The notes under the pieces were generated by a model. It did not search any database and had not been told where the DNA came from. It saw only the letters and a list, made by a program, of their open reading frames with translations. The position numbers were made by a program, and so were the translations under genes. A stretch of DNA of 64,000 nt from NCBI RefSeq assembly GCF_014212135.1, contig NZ_JACJVQ010000019.1, positions 542,111 through 606,110 of the forward strand, given 5' to 3'. Within the stretch, counting starts at the first letter, position 1. Each line of letters opens with the position of its first letter. Shown one piece after another: positions 24,467-33,001 of this stretch. The stretch is from Cohnella thailandensis. Lineage in GTDB: Bacteria; Bacillota; Bacilli; Paenibacillales; Paenibacillaceae.

Positions 24467-26719
24467 TTAGTGACGAACTTTTGCACGTTGCAGTCGAAGG
24501 GCGTTGAGCACTACGGAAACCGAACTCAAAGCCATCGCTGCGCCTGCAACCCACGGTGCTAACAGACCGATTGCTGCGACAGGAATGCCGAGAGCATTAT
24601 ACCCAAGCGCCCAGAATAAATTTTGCTTGATATTGCTCATGGTCTTGCGGCTCATGGCTATGGCATCTGGGATACTTGAAAGGTCGCCGCGCATAAGGGT
24701 GACATCGGCAGCTTCCATCGCAACGTCCGTTCCAGTTCCGATTGCCATCCCAATATCCGCCGTCGCAAGAGCCGGTGCATCGTTGATTCCGTCGCCGACC
24801 ATTGCCACCTTTTTGCCTTGAGACTGGAGTTTCTTGACTTCTTCTGCTTTTCCTTCAGGAAGAACTTCGGCGCGAACGTGATCAATTCCCACATGGGCAG
24901 CGATTGCTTTGGCTGTTCTTTCGTTATCGCCGGTTATCATGATCACCTGAATCCCCATCTCTTTCAGTCGGCTTACAGCGGCTTTCGACGTTTCTTTGAT
25001 TGTGTCCGCCACTGCGACCATGCCGGCATACCGACCGTCAATGGCAACGAGCATAGCGGTTTTTCCCGCCTCTTCTAAGCGAGACATCGTATCGTAAGCA
25101 GATTTCGCGTCGATCTCGTATTTCTCCATGAGTCGGCGAGTTCCGACCAGCAAGTCTTTGCCTTCCACCACGGCTCTAATGCCAAAGCCCGGAATGGCTT
25201 CGAAAGATTCGGTTGCAGGAAGTTCAACGCCGCGAGCAATAATGCCCGCAACGATTGCCTCCGCTAAAGGATGTTCTGAGTTTTTCTCCGCCGATCCGAC
25301 AAGCCTAAGAAATTCGGACTCCTCGTAACTAGCCAAAACATCGGTTAGTTCCGGTTTTCCTTTTGTTACAGTACCGGTCTTATCGAGGATGATCGCATCG
25401 ATTTTATGAGTTTGTTCCAAGTGTTCTCCGCCTTTGAACAAGATGCCAAGTTCGGCAGAACGTCCGGATCCCGCCATAATCGATGTCGGAGTTGCCAGTC
25501 CGAGAGCACACGGGCATGCAATAACCAGAATTGCAATTGCTTTTTCTAGGGATCCAGAGAAATCTCCCGGGGTAATGAAGAAGTACCAGACCAAGAAAGC
25601 AATCACTGCGATCCCGACAACGATCGGAACGAAGATTCCGGAAATAACGTCCGCTACCCGTTGGATCGGCGCCTTGGATCCTTGAGCTTCTTCCACGACT
25701 TTAATGATTTGCGCTAACGCGGTGTCTTTCCCGACCTTTGTGGCTCTTATACGAAGGATACCGTTCTTATTCATTGTGGCACCGATTACGGTATCGCCGA
25801 CCTTCTTCTCTACGGGAAGGCTCTCCCCAGTCAGCATGGATTCATCTATCGACGATGTTCCCTCTAGAACTTCCCCATCCACCGGAACCTTGTCGCCAGG
25901 ACGGATCAGGACGACATCTCCTACCCTTACTTCGTCCACGGGGATTGTCAGCTCGCTGCCATCTCGTATAACCAGAGCCGTTTTGGCTTGTAAGCCCATT
26001 AAGGACTTGATCGCTTCCGAGGTTCGTCCTTTTGCAAGTCCCTCAAACAATTTCCCCATAATGACTAAAGTAATTAAGATCGCGCTTGTCTCAAAATACA
26101 AGGATGGTCCATGGTGCATGCCGTCGCCCATGCCGAACCAGTCGATTGTAAGATATAAGCTATAGAAGTAAGCAGCCGATGTTCCAAGGGAAACCAGAAC
26201 ATCCATATTGGCGCTGCCATTGCGGAGAGCCTTATAGGCACCGACGTAAAACGGCTTCCCGATATAAAATTGAACCGGAGTGGCCAAGAGAAGTTGAAAC
26301 CAGGGATTCATCAAAAAATCCGGGACGTAGATCCAGGAGGTAAATGAAAAATGAGCTACCATTGTCCACAACAGAGGGAATGAAAGGATGGCCGAGATCA
26401 GAAGCTTCCGTTTCTGACTGCTTATTTCTTTGCTTCGATGATCGCTTGCTTTCCGGTCTCCCTGCTTAACGATTGCTTTATATCCAAGCTTTTGGACCTT
26501 GCTTTGCATATCCTCGATGGAGACTTCACCGGGCGAGAATTCGACGCGTGCGGTTTCCATTGCAAAGTTTACCGATGCGTTAGAAACACCGGGCAACTTG
26601 CCGAGTCCTTTTTCGATTCTATTCGCGCATGCAGCGCATGTCATTCCTTCGAGAGCAAATTGAGCGACCTCGGAGACCGTGTCATCACCCGGCATCTCGA
26701 TTGTTTCTTCAGCTTCCAT
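24467..26719 (-). CDS. copA: Copper-exporting P1B-type ATPase
   Basis: 750-aa Cu(I) pump. One N-terminal heavy-metal domain with CAAC at 28-31, membrane motif CPC at 402-404, phosphorylation site DKTGT at 446-450, SEHPLAEAI (HP locus) and GDGINDAPAL hinge. Only one metal-binding domain is present; many Bacillus CopA have two. ATG 26719 is used because the TTG at 26728 directly touches the ribosome binding site. Second in the operon after copZ. Confidence 0.97.
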   Translation of the reverse strand: MEAEETIEMPGDDTVSEVAQFALEGMTCAACANRIEKGLGKLPGVSNASVNFAMETARVEFSPGEVSIEDMQSKVQKLGYKAIVKQGDRKASDHRSKEISSQKRKLLISAILSFPLLWTMVAHFSFTSWIYVPDFLMNPWFQLLLATPVQFYIGKPFYVGAYKALRNGSANMDVLVSLGTSAAYFYSLYLTIDWFGMGDGMHHGPSLYFETSAILITLVIMGKLFEGLAKGRTSEAIKSLMGLQAKTALVIRDGSELTIPVDEVRVGDVVLIRPGDKVPVDGEVLEGTSSIDESMLTGESLPVEKKVGDTVIGATMNKNGILRIRATKVGKDTALAQIIKVVEEAQGSKAPIQRVADVISGIFVPIVVGIAVIAFLVWYFFITPGDFSGSLEKAIAILVIACPCALGLATPTSIMAGSGRSAELGILFKGGEHLEQTHKIDAIILDKTGTVTKGKPELTDVLASYEESEFLRLVGSAEKNSEHPLAEAIVAGIIARGVELPATESFEAIPGFGIRAVVEGKDLLVGTRRLMEKYEIDAKSAYDTMSRLEEAGKTAMLVAIDGRYAGMVAVADTIKETSKAAVSRLKEMGIQVIMITGDNERTAKAIAAHVGIDHVRAEVLPEGKAEEVKKLQSQGKKVAMVGDGINDAPALATADIGMAIGTGTDVAMEAADVTLMRGDLSSIPDAIAMSRKTMSNIKQNLFWALGYNALGIPVAAIGLLAPWVAGAAMALSSVSVVLNALRLQRAKVRH

Positions 26720-26746
26720 ATTTACCAACTCCCCTTATGGGCCGCT

Positions 26747-26947
26747 TTATATGACATCGTAGCCTTGTTCTTCGATCGCTTCCTTAATCTGTTCAAGGGA
26801 AACTTTGCTCACATCGAAAGCAACATCAACGGAATCATCTTGAAGATTCACTTTCCCTTGCGCTCCGATCTCCTTCAGGGCGCCTTCAATCGAATGAACG
26901 CAATGTTGGCAGCTCATTCCTTGGACTTTCAATGTTACGTTCGTCAT
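26747..26947 (-). CDS. copZ: Copper chaperone CopZ
   Basis: 66-aa heavy-metal-associated domain with GMSCQHC (C13, C16) that binds Cu(I) and hands it to CopA. First gene of the operon. RBS AGGATGAGG. The -10 and -35 elements with a CsoR operator lie just upstream. Confidence 0.97.
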   Translation of the reverse strand: MTNVTLKVQGMSCQHCVHSIEGALKEIGAQGKVNLQDDSVDVAFDVSKVSLEQIKEAIEEQGYDVI

Positions 26948-26996
26948 ATTTCCTCATCCTTTCATGATGGGTTGAATGCACTTAGCTCGCGTATAT

Positions 26997-27055
26997 AGAA
27001 TACCCCCGTACCCTATATTTAGTCAACAGAAATTTTACCCCACCCCCCTATATTT
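26997..27055 (-). promoter_or_regulatory. copZA promoter with CsoR operator(s)
   Basis: Leftward -35 TTGACT (27021-27026), 18-bp spacer, -10 TATTCT (26997-27002). The spacer holds ATAGGGTACGGGGGTAT (27000-27016, minus strand), very close to the known B. subtilis CsoR site. A similar G-rich stretch (ATAGGGGGGTGGGGTA, minus strand) lies upstream at about 27035-27053 and may be a second site. Confidence 0.85.
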
Positions 27056-27090
27056 AAAATCCCAACGATGCCCGATAAATTCGATATAAG

Positions 27091-27118
27091 AAAAAGAAGC
27101 TTGCCTTCTTGGCAAGCT
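27091..27118 (-). terminator. cstR terminator
   Basis: Stem AGCTTGCC / GGCAAGCT with a 5-nt loop, followed on the minus strand by TCTTTTTCTT. Confidence 0.85.
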
Positions 27119-27190
27119 CCCCAACGATAGTCTTGTGGCTAAAGTGTAATCATAGCCATCCATCTTGCCGGAACTCTTGCGGGTCGTTAA

Positions 27191-27460
27191 TCAACGGCTC
27201 TTCACCAGCAGCTCGACAGCTTCCTGGACCATCTTGTCCGTATCTTTATTGCCCGCTTCTAACTCAGCTAATATACATTGGTGCAGATTCTCGGCGACAA
27301 TCTGCGCAATGGCCTTATCCGAAGCGTTTCGAACGGCGGATAGCTGAGCCACAACCTCCTTGCAAGACTTCCCTTCTTCCATTAGCCGAAGAACGCCGCG
27401 TATCTGCCCTTCGATTCTTCTTAGACGCGTTTTCATCGAATCCGTGTAATTGTAATCCAT
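27191..27460 (-). CDS. cstR: Persulfide-sensing repressor, CstR type
   Basis: 89-aa CsoR-family repressor. The ligand positions are C33 and C62 with N58 where CsoR has His (AENLHQC). That Cys-Asn-Cys pattern marks the persulfide sensor CstR rather than a copper sensor. The upstream genes (TusA, rhodanese, MBL, DsrE types) fit this. It has its own operator at 27485-27500, so it is probably autoregulated. Confidence 0.9.
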   Translation of the reverse strand: MDYNYTDSMKTRLRRIEGQIRGVLRLMEEGKSCKEVVAQLSAVRNASDKAIAQIVAENLHQCILAELEAGNKDTDKMVQEAVELLVKSR

Positions 27461-27484
27461 CGTTCACCTGCACCTTTCATATAC

Positions 27485-27500
27485 ATACCGGTATAGGTAT
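27485..27500 (-). promoter_or_regulatory. CstR operator in front of cstR
   Basis: ATACCGGTATAGGTAT matches the ATACC-N6-GGTAT pattern of the operator at 30088-30103. It lies 25 bp upstream of cstR, after the DsrE-like gene. Confidence 0.75.
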
Positions 27501-27532
27501 AGTATAAGGTAAAAAATATAAGCGTACACCTA

Positions 27533-28006
27533 TTAAATAAACAAGTTCACCTTTCCGTTCGACGCATCGCCTAAATAAGCGGCTACCCCGGCGTATTCCA
27601 AGTCGTCGATTAATTCCTCTTGCTTAAGACCCAGAAGATCCATCGTCATCGTGCAGGCTACGAGCTTCACTCCCTGCTCCTTCGCAAGCTCTATCAACTG
27701 CGGCAAGGACAAGGCATTATGTTTCTTCATGACATGCTTGATCATTTGCGGCCCTAATCCGCCGACATTCAATTTGGACAAACCAAGCTTCTTGGCACCG
27801 CGCGGCATCATCCACCCGAAAGCTTTCTCGAGCAAGCCCTTATTGGTTTTCACTGCCTTATCTTTACGAAGGACATTCAACCCCCAGAAGGTGAAGAAGA
27901 TCGTCACCTCATGATCATAGGCTGCTGCACCGTTTGCGATAATAAAAGCCGCGATAGCTTTATCGAGATCGCCGCTGAAGAGGACGATCGTTGATTTATC
28001 AGCCAT
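27533..28006 (-). CDS. DsrE/DsrF-like sulfur-transfer protein (DsrE2 type)
   Basis: 157-aa protein of the DsrE/DrsH-like family: N-terminal STIVLFSGDLDKAIAAFIIA, the FFTFWGLN segment and C118 in LVACTMTMDLLG, the likely persulfide carrier. Such proteins pass sulfane sulfur with TusA and rhodaneses. Fourth gene in the cst-like operon. AAAGGTGG ribosome binding site. Confidence 0.92.
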   Translation of the reverse strand: MADKSTIVLFSGDLDKAIAAFIIANGAAAYDHEVTIFFTFWGLNVLRKDKAVKTNKGLLEKAFGWMMPRGAKKLGLSKLNVGGLGPQMIKHVMKKHNALSLPQLIELAKEQGVKLVACTMTMDLLGLKQEELIDDLEYAGVAAYLGDASNGKVNLFI

Positions 28007-28058
28007 TTTCTACAGTCCACCTTTACTATTTATCTAAAATAGGATGTCGGCTTGGGCG

Positions 28059-28289
28059 TTAGACTTTCTTAACATAGAATTTATAGACGCCGTTTTCCTC
28101 CGCGTGTTCAAGAAGCTCGTTTTTCGTCTGCTTCACCCATGCCTGAAAGTCATTCACGGAGCCCTTATCCGTCGACAGCACCTCCATGACTTGGCCGCTT
28201 GCAAGACCGTCCAAAGCTTTCTTTGCTTTCACAATCGGCATCGGGCATGCCATTCCCTTCGTGTCTACAACAATATCTGCTTTTCTCAT
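28059..28289 (-). CDS. TusA-like sulfurtransferase
   Basis: 76-aa TusA fold with the invariant CPxP motif (GMACPMP, C15), the persulfide site. ATG 28289 follows GAGGAGGAAAAAGG and fits the family start. It is 14 bp after the rhodanese-MBL gene in the same operon and probably relays sulfur between the fusion proteins and DsrE. Confidence 0.93.
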   Translation of the reverse strand: MRKADIVVDTKGMACPMPIVKAKKALDGLASGQVMEVLSTDKGSVNDFQAWVKQTKNELLEHAEENGVYKFYVKKV

Positions 28290-28303
28290 CCTTTTTCCTC
28301 CTC

Positions 28304-29452
28304 TTAACGATCGTGGACCGCGCAACGGTTCGGACCGATTTCCATGTCGCGCTGTTCGTCTTCGTTAGGCGTCAACTTGCCCATATTTGTCAGCCGAATC
28401 TCCTGGTACGCGTTCGGTTGCGGCGGCAAATTCTCCGTTACGGTGCGCCGGAACGTATCCTCGTCTTGAATGCGCAGCCCCGGATTGCTTCGGTATAGGT
28501 CCGACAGCTTGGCCATCACGCGGCCGCCTTCACCTAATTCGGCGACTTTGCCAAAGTGAGCAGGCAGAACGATCAATTCCTGCGAGAGTCCTCTATAACG
28601 CTTATAAAGCGTCTCTCGAAGATCCCCTACCCAATCCCCCGCTTTGCCTGCCAGGTCGGGTCGGCCGATGGATTCGATGAACAGAAGATCTCCGGTCATC
28701 AAGTAATGATCGTCTATTATTAAAGATGTGCTGCCGATCGTGTGGCCCGGGGAATAAATCGGCTGAATACGAATTAAGGTATTCCCTACCGCAATATCCC
28801 GGCCTTCCTCCAGCTTCTCATAGGAGAAAGTCACTTCGTCCGCATCCTTCGGCGGCAGCCAGTACCTAGCCCCTGTCTCTTCGGCCAGCTTTCGTCCGCC
28901 GGAAATATGGTCCGCATGCAGGTGCGTGTCGAGGGCATGTCTGATTTGCACGCCTTGCTCTGCCGCGAATCGTACAAACACGTCGGTCATACGCAGCGTG
29001 TCAATGACAGCAGCCTCGCCGTTTGAAATGACCATATACGAGAGACAGCCCTTACCGAATCGTACGAATTGGTACAGAGATCCTCCGTCTTTCAGGTCGC
29101 CGATTTTCACCGGCTCCAGATGCTCGCTCCACGACTTCATTCCGCCTTCCAGGTAGTACACGTTGGTTCGGCCCGCTTCAACCATCTGCTCGGCGATGAA
29201 CTTCGAAGAACCTTCCTTCGCGCAGACCACGAGCAGTTTATGGCCCGCCGGTATCTTCTCCATCGCCTCGTCCACACCATCCAACAGATCAAAATACGGG
29301 ATGTTCAGAATATCGATGCTTGCGCCTTCGATCTTCCAGTCGATAAAGTCGCTCTCGTTGCGCACGTCGAGAATGAAAAGCGGTTCCTTGTCCAAGACGA
29401 TTCGAGTAAGGTCCTTGGCCGTCATAGTGTTCAATCCTGTAGAGGCCTCCAT
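28304..29452 (-). CDS. Rhodanese-MBL fusion, persulfide dioxygenase-like (CstB-related)
   Basis: 382 aa. Residues ~10-112 form a rhodanese domain with active loop CAKEGSS (C77). Residues ~120-350 form a metallo-beta-lactamase domain with THLHADH (176-182) and PGHTIGS, as in ETHE1/CstB persulfide dioxygenases. The order is rhodanese then MBL, the reverse of S. aureus CstB, which has MBL first. ATG 29452 follows GGGGG, and the longer frame upstream only overlaps the previous gene. Confidence 0.92.
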   Translation of the reverse strand: MEASTGLNTMTAKDLTRIVLDKEPLFILDVRNESDFIDWKIEGASIDILNIPYFDLLDGVDEAMEKIPAGHKLLVVCAKEGSSKFIAEQMVEAGRTNVYYLEGGMKSWSEHLEPVKIGDLKDGGSLYQFVRFGKGCLSYMVISNGEAAVIDTLRMTDVFVRFAAEQGVQIRHALDTHLHADHISGGRKLAEETGARYWLPPKDADEVTFSYEKLEEGRDIAVGNTLIRIQPIYSPGHTIGSTSLIIDDHYLMTGDLLFIESIGRPDLAGKAGDWVGDLRETLYKRYRGLSQELIVLPAHFGKVAELGEGGRVMAKLSDLYRSNPGLRIQDEDTFRRTVTENLPPQPNAYQEIRLTNMGKLTPNEDEQRDMEIGPNRCAVHDR

Positions 29453-29469
29453 CTTACGTTTCCCCCTTT

Positions 29470-30045
29470 TTATTGAGCTTTCTCCGTAGGTCCGGTCCAT
29501 CCGGACATGCCGGTCTCCACATTTTTCACTTTTTTGAAGCCCTTCTCCGCGAGCAACTGACAGGCGAGGTCGCTGCGGTTGCCTGTCCGGCAAATAACAT
29601 AAATATCGTCGTCCGGATTCAGATCGCGGATGCGGCTTACGAGTTCGCCGAGCGGAATGGATATAGCGCCTGGAATCCGATGAAACGCATATTCGGCCGG
29701 TTCCCGAACATCGAGGACCGTTACCTTCTCGCCAACAGCGAGCTTGCTTTGCAGCTGTTCGGCAGACACGACTCTCGGATGTTTCTTCTCTTCCTTGACT
29801 TCTTCTGGACTGGACTTGCGAAGGTAGTGCTTCATAACGTCCCCTTCTTCTATAGTTCCTAAATACTGGTGGCCCGTATTTTGAGCCCATCTTTGGATGT
29901 CCGCAAGAAAGCCTTTGTCTGTTGCTTGAACTTCAATGACTTGGCCGGCCTGAAGCTGATCCATCGCCTTCTTCGTTCTCACGATAGGCATCGGACAAGC
30001 AAGACCTTTGCAATCCAGCGTTTGATTCGCTTTGATATCGGGCAT
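29470..30045 (-). CDS. TusA-rhodanese fusion (CstA-like)
   Basis: 191 aa: an N-terminal TusA domain with GLACPMP (C17), a short linker and a C-terminal rhodanese domain with active loop CRTGNRS (C152). The domain pairing resembles S. aureus CstA, a sulfurtransferase that reacts with persulfides. First gene of the cst-like operon behind a promoter that overlaps a CstR operator. TAAGGAGG ribosome binding site. Confidence 0.93.
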   Translation of the reverse strand: MPDIKANQTLDCKGLACPMPIVRTKKAMDQLQAGQVIEVQATDKGFLADIQRWAQNTGHQYLGTIEEGDVMKHYLRKSSPEEVKEEKKHPRVVSAEQLQSKLAVGEKVTVLDVREPAEYAFHRIPGAISIPLGELVSRIRDLNPDDDIYVICRTGNRSDLACQLLAEKGFKKVKNVETGMSGWTGPTEKAQ

Positions 30046-30087
30046 ATCGAGAACCTCCTTAGATTTAAATCATTTGATAGATTACCT

Positions 30088-30130
30088 ATACCCCTATGGG
30101 TATAATAATGATGATCGATTATTTTGTCAA
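30088..30130 (-). promoter_or_regulatory. cst operon promoter with CstR operator
   Basis: Leftward -35 TTGACA (30125-30130), 17-bp spacer, -10 TATTAT (30102-30107). The palindrome ATACCCCTATGGGTAT (30088-30103) overlaps the -10 and start site. Confidence 0.88.
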
Positions 30131-30185
30131 ACAGGATACGAAACCATATGAAGAACTTAATCATCTTAAGGAACCTAAATAAAAC

Positions 30186-30216
30186 AAAAACCGGCGCCCC
30201 GTATCGGGTAGCCGGC
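30186..30216 (-). terminator. Terminator of the spore-type cupin gene
   Basis: GC-rich stem GCCGGC ... GCCGG followed on the minus strand by TTTTTGTTTT. Confidence 0.75.
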
Positions 30217-30259
30217 TTCTCTCCAAATCAATATCTAAATTAACGAACTCCAACACTTA

Positions 30260-30841
30260 CTATCGATACCGTTCTTCATGGGATGCCATAGCGTCAGCTT
30301 TCGTTAGATGAACGGTGCCGAACGGATGCTGAGGCGGTGCATAAATGACGTAAACCTTTAATGGCTTATTGCCGGTATTGGTTACGTTATGCCATGTCCC
30401 GGCGGGGATCATAATGGCATCATCCTCAAAGGCCGAAGTCTCGAAATCCAGCTTGTCTCGGGATTTTCCCATCTGAACCAAGCCTTGTCCTTCTTCGATT
30501 CGAATAAACTGATCGGTATTCGGGTGTACTTCCAAACCGATATCGCTTCCCGCAGGAATACTCATTACAGTGACTTGAAAATGCTCCCCTGTCCATAAAG
30601 CGGTACGGTACGTGTTATTTTGTTTTGCTACTTGGTTGATGTTGACAACAAACGGTTCTTTTCCATGGTCCCGTATTTCCATCCTATGCCAAGAATTGAA
30701 CCTCTCGCTGGCATTGTAGGGTTGATACACCGATGGAAATCCCATTGCGTAATGAGGATGGAAACGCATTTGATAGGGATAATACAATAGCCAAGGATAC
30801 CAGGGATGCATTGGATTCGTGAAATGATTCACAGCGTACAT
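30260..30841 (-). CDS. Cupin protein with Tyr/Pro/His-rich N-terminus
   Basis: 193 aa. Residues 1-50 are rich in Tyr, Pro, His and Trp (HPWYPWLLYYPYQMRFHPHY), a composition seen in spore coat proteins. Residues 85-180 form a cupin with LEVHPNTDQFIRIEEGQG and IPAGTWHNVTN, resembling mannose-6-phosphate isomerase-type cupins. A spore coat location is an inference from composition. Single gene with its own terminator. Confidence 0.85.
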   Translation of the reverse strand: MYAVNHFTNPMHPWYPWLLYYPYQMRFHPHYAMGFPSVYQPYNASERFNSWHRMEIRDHGKEPFVVNINQVAKQNNTYRTALWTGEHFQVTVMSIPAGSDIGLEVHPNTDQFIRIEEGQGLVQMGKSRDKLDFETSAFEDDAIMIPAGTWHNVTNTGNKPLKVYVIYAPPQHPFGTVHLTKADAMASHEERYR

Positions 30842-30957
30842 TTTCTTTCATGCCCTCCCGCACTTGAATACCCCATCATATGCCTATTGTTAACCAAGGT
30901 ACCTTGCCCAGGAATATATTACTTCAGTATGTTTAACGCTTATAGTGAAGCACTATT

Positions 30958-31782
30958 TTACCCTCGATCATACCTGCGGTTCGCCCGCAGCCATTTTTCC
31001 GCAGCGTCGACGGCTTCCCTTGCCCCGAACAGCTTGCATTCGGCCTCGCCTATTCGGCCGGATGCGACACGCCCGCTTCTGTCGAAGAGAAGACCGATCT
31101 GGTCGAAATCGTCCGCATCGTATTCGAAATCCTCAAACCAGCGCCATTCTCGTTCTTTTCCCGCCATCATCGCGGTTCCCTTGCGCTTCCTCGGCATGCC
31201 GGGGATCTTTGTCTCGGCCAGATGCATACAGGTGCACGAGTCGTATCCGGCTCCGAGCAGCAGCACCTTAGCCTCCAACTCATATAACCTGCCGAGCGGT
31301 GAATCCGCTCCGAATTGCGGCGTGAGCGGATGTTCGGAGACAATATCCGCGGCATGCTTGCCGTTTGCCGCGAAGGACACTTGCGGGTGGCTGGAACGCA
31401 GCGTGCCGGGCCAAGTACGGAACAACTCCGCGATCTGCCCCATCCCGCTTGTCGGCGTCAGCGCCGGATCGAATGCGGGCATCTCGCGGTAGATCGTCTC
31501 GAGCCACTCGGCTGGAACGCCTGGATTACGCCAGCCGGCTGGATCGTTCCAATGGCCGCTCTGCGCTGGCATGACGATCGTGCCTTCTTCGCCGACTGCC
31601 ATGAGCAGCGCCTGAATCACGGCTTGCGGACCTCCGCATACCCAGCCGAGGCGGGACAGCGAAGAATGCACGAGCAGCGTATCTCCCTGACGCACGCCCA
31701 GCTGCCCGAGTTGTCGGGTCATGGAAGATACGGTGTTGGGCTGCCTCGTACGTTCGATAATTTCTTTTTCGCTCAATGACAT
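30958..31782 (-). CDS. AAC(3)-family aminoglycoside acetyltransferase-like protein
   Basis: 274 aa of the Antibiotic_NAT family: GDTLLVHSSLSRLGWVCGGP at 33-52, EEGTIVMPAQSGHWNDPAGW, and GAGYDSCTCMHLAE near 175. AAC(3) enzymes acetylate aminoglycosides; many chromosomal members act on other substrates and do not confer resistance. YokD-like homologues are common in Bacillales. ATG behind AAAAGGAGAG. Confidence 0.9.
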   Translation of the reverse strand: MSLSEKEIIERTRQPNTVSSMTRQLGQLGVRQGDTLLVHSSLSRLGWVCGGPQAVIQALLMAVGEEGTIVMPAQSGHWNDPAGWRNPGVPAEWLETIYREMPAFDPALTPTSGMGQIAELFRTWPGTLRSSHPQVSFAANGKHAADIVSEHPLTPQFGADSPLGRLYELEAKVLLLGAGYDSCTCMHLAETKIPGMPRKRKGTAMMAGKEREWRWFEDFEYDADDFDQIGLLFDRSGRVASGRIGEAECKLFGAREAVDAAEKWLRANRRYDRG

Positions 31783-31928
31783 TCTCTCCTTTTCTCATGT
31801 TAGCCATTGAATCATTCCTTTTCTTCACGGTTCCGGGGGAAATCGCAACTCCCCATTCCTCTCCGTCTCCCCCATTATAGATGGTAACGGGAAATGGGAT
31901 GCGAGATCGACGGACTATAAGTATCATT

Positions 31929-32885
31929 TCAAACACCATTGCACGGAGGGATTTCTTGAAGATCCCGGTAAACGATCTTTCCCAATTCCAGCGCGGTTCT
32001 CACCATTTCATCGGCGCCTAGGGAGGGCCCTCCGATGCGAAGAACAGCATCGCAATGATTCAAGAGCCGAACGGAGGAGGGGTGAAAAATGCGATCGAAG
32101 ATCTCGTCCCCGATCGTTCGCGATCCCGCTTTCTCGATTAACGGCAACGCATACCATTCGCCAAGAACAGGTAGATGCCCGGCCTCATATATTCGAAGAG
32201 CCATTTCGTTCATGAAGTCCATGTTCCGCCGGATAAGATTCGGATCGTCTCCCGTTCCAGAACGATAGGGTCCGGCGATCAGGATCTGCTGCTGTCTGAG
32301 GCCGGGTTCCAGCAGTCGGTTGATTTGTGCGTATTGTAGAAGCATGATCGTTTTTGCGTCTTTGATTTCTCCTGTTTTAATCATTTCGAGCGTCCTTTGG
32401 AAGGGGTACTCCAGCACTTCGATATTTTCCTGCTCTTCCTCGATACCGCCGCCCTCCCCTACCTTCATGCCTGACGAATATTCAGCGACAAAAAAATGCA
32501 AGATTTCCGTCACGGAGCCAGGCGACATGTAGGCTTCGCCGATTTTTTGCACATTGGCGATCCTGTAACCGGTCTCCTCCTCCGTTTCCCGGCGGATGCT
32601 GTCTTCCGGGCTCTCCTTGTCCAACAAACCGGCGCAAGCTTCAATCATCATTCCGGTCTCGTTTCCATTCATGTAAGTAGGGATCCGAAACTGCCGCGTC
32701 AAGATTACGGTTTGCCGTTCTCGATTATAGAGCAGGATCGTAGCCCCGTTCCCGCGGTCATAAGATTCCCTGGACTGGCTCGTCCAAGAACCGTTCGTCG
32801 TCTCGGTCATGTAGGTGATTTTCTTAAGCAGATACCAGTTATCCGACAATAATTCTTCGTTTACGATTCGGATCTTCGGATTCAT
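31929..32885 (-). CDS. Nudix hydrolase fused to a DUF4406 domain
   Basis: 318 aa. Residues ~5-195 are a NudK/GDP-mannose pyrophosphatase-like Nudix domain with the Nudix helix GLLDKESPEDSIRRETEEET. Residues ~200-318 match DUF4406, related to nucleoside 2-deoxyribosyltransferases (ILIAGPYRSG, LGEWYALPL, LLNHCDAVLRIGG, ADEMVRTALELGK). ATG 32885 has proper spacing from AAGGGAGG; ATG 32891 touches it. The fusion suggests a nucleotide-sugar or modified nucleotide substrate. Confidence 0.88.
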   Translation of the reverse strand: MNPKIRIVNEELLSDNWYLLKKITYMTETTNGSWTSQSRESYDRGNGATILLYNRERQTVILTRQFRIPTYMNGNETGMMIEACAGLLDKESPEDSIRRETEEETGYRIANVQKIGEAYMSPGSVTEILHFFVAEYSSGMKVGEGGGIEEEQENIEVLEYPFQRTLEMIKTGEIKDAKTIMLLQYAQINRLLEPGLRQQQILIAGPYRSGTGDDPNLIRRNMDFMNEMALRIYEAGHLPVLGEWYALPLIEKAGSRTIGDEIFDRIFHPSSVRLLNHCDAVLRIGGPSLGADEMVRTALELGKIVYRDLQEIPPCNGV

Positions 32886-32962
32886 CTTCATTCCTCCCTT
32901 TATTTGGTTTACATTTTATCGGGTTACGCAACGTCACCTACAAGCGCTTTTTGGTGGAAAGC

Positions 32963-32993
32963 AAAAAAAAAGGGCGTTCCAAAGGAACGGCCC
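32963..32993 (-). terminator. Terminator of the MerR-methyltransferase gene
   Basis: Stem GGGCGTTCC / GGAACGGCCC with loop AAA and nine T residues on the minus strand. Confidence 0.88.
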
Positions 32994-33001
32994 GATAATC
33001 A

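Noticed and set aside
29453..29890. N-terminal extension of the rhodanese-MBL frame
   Set aside because: Overlaps the TusA-rhodanese gene in a different frame; the true start at 29452 has its own RBS.
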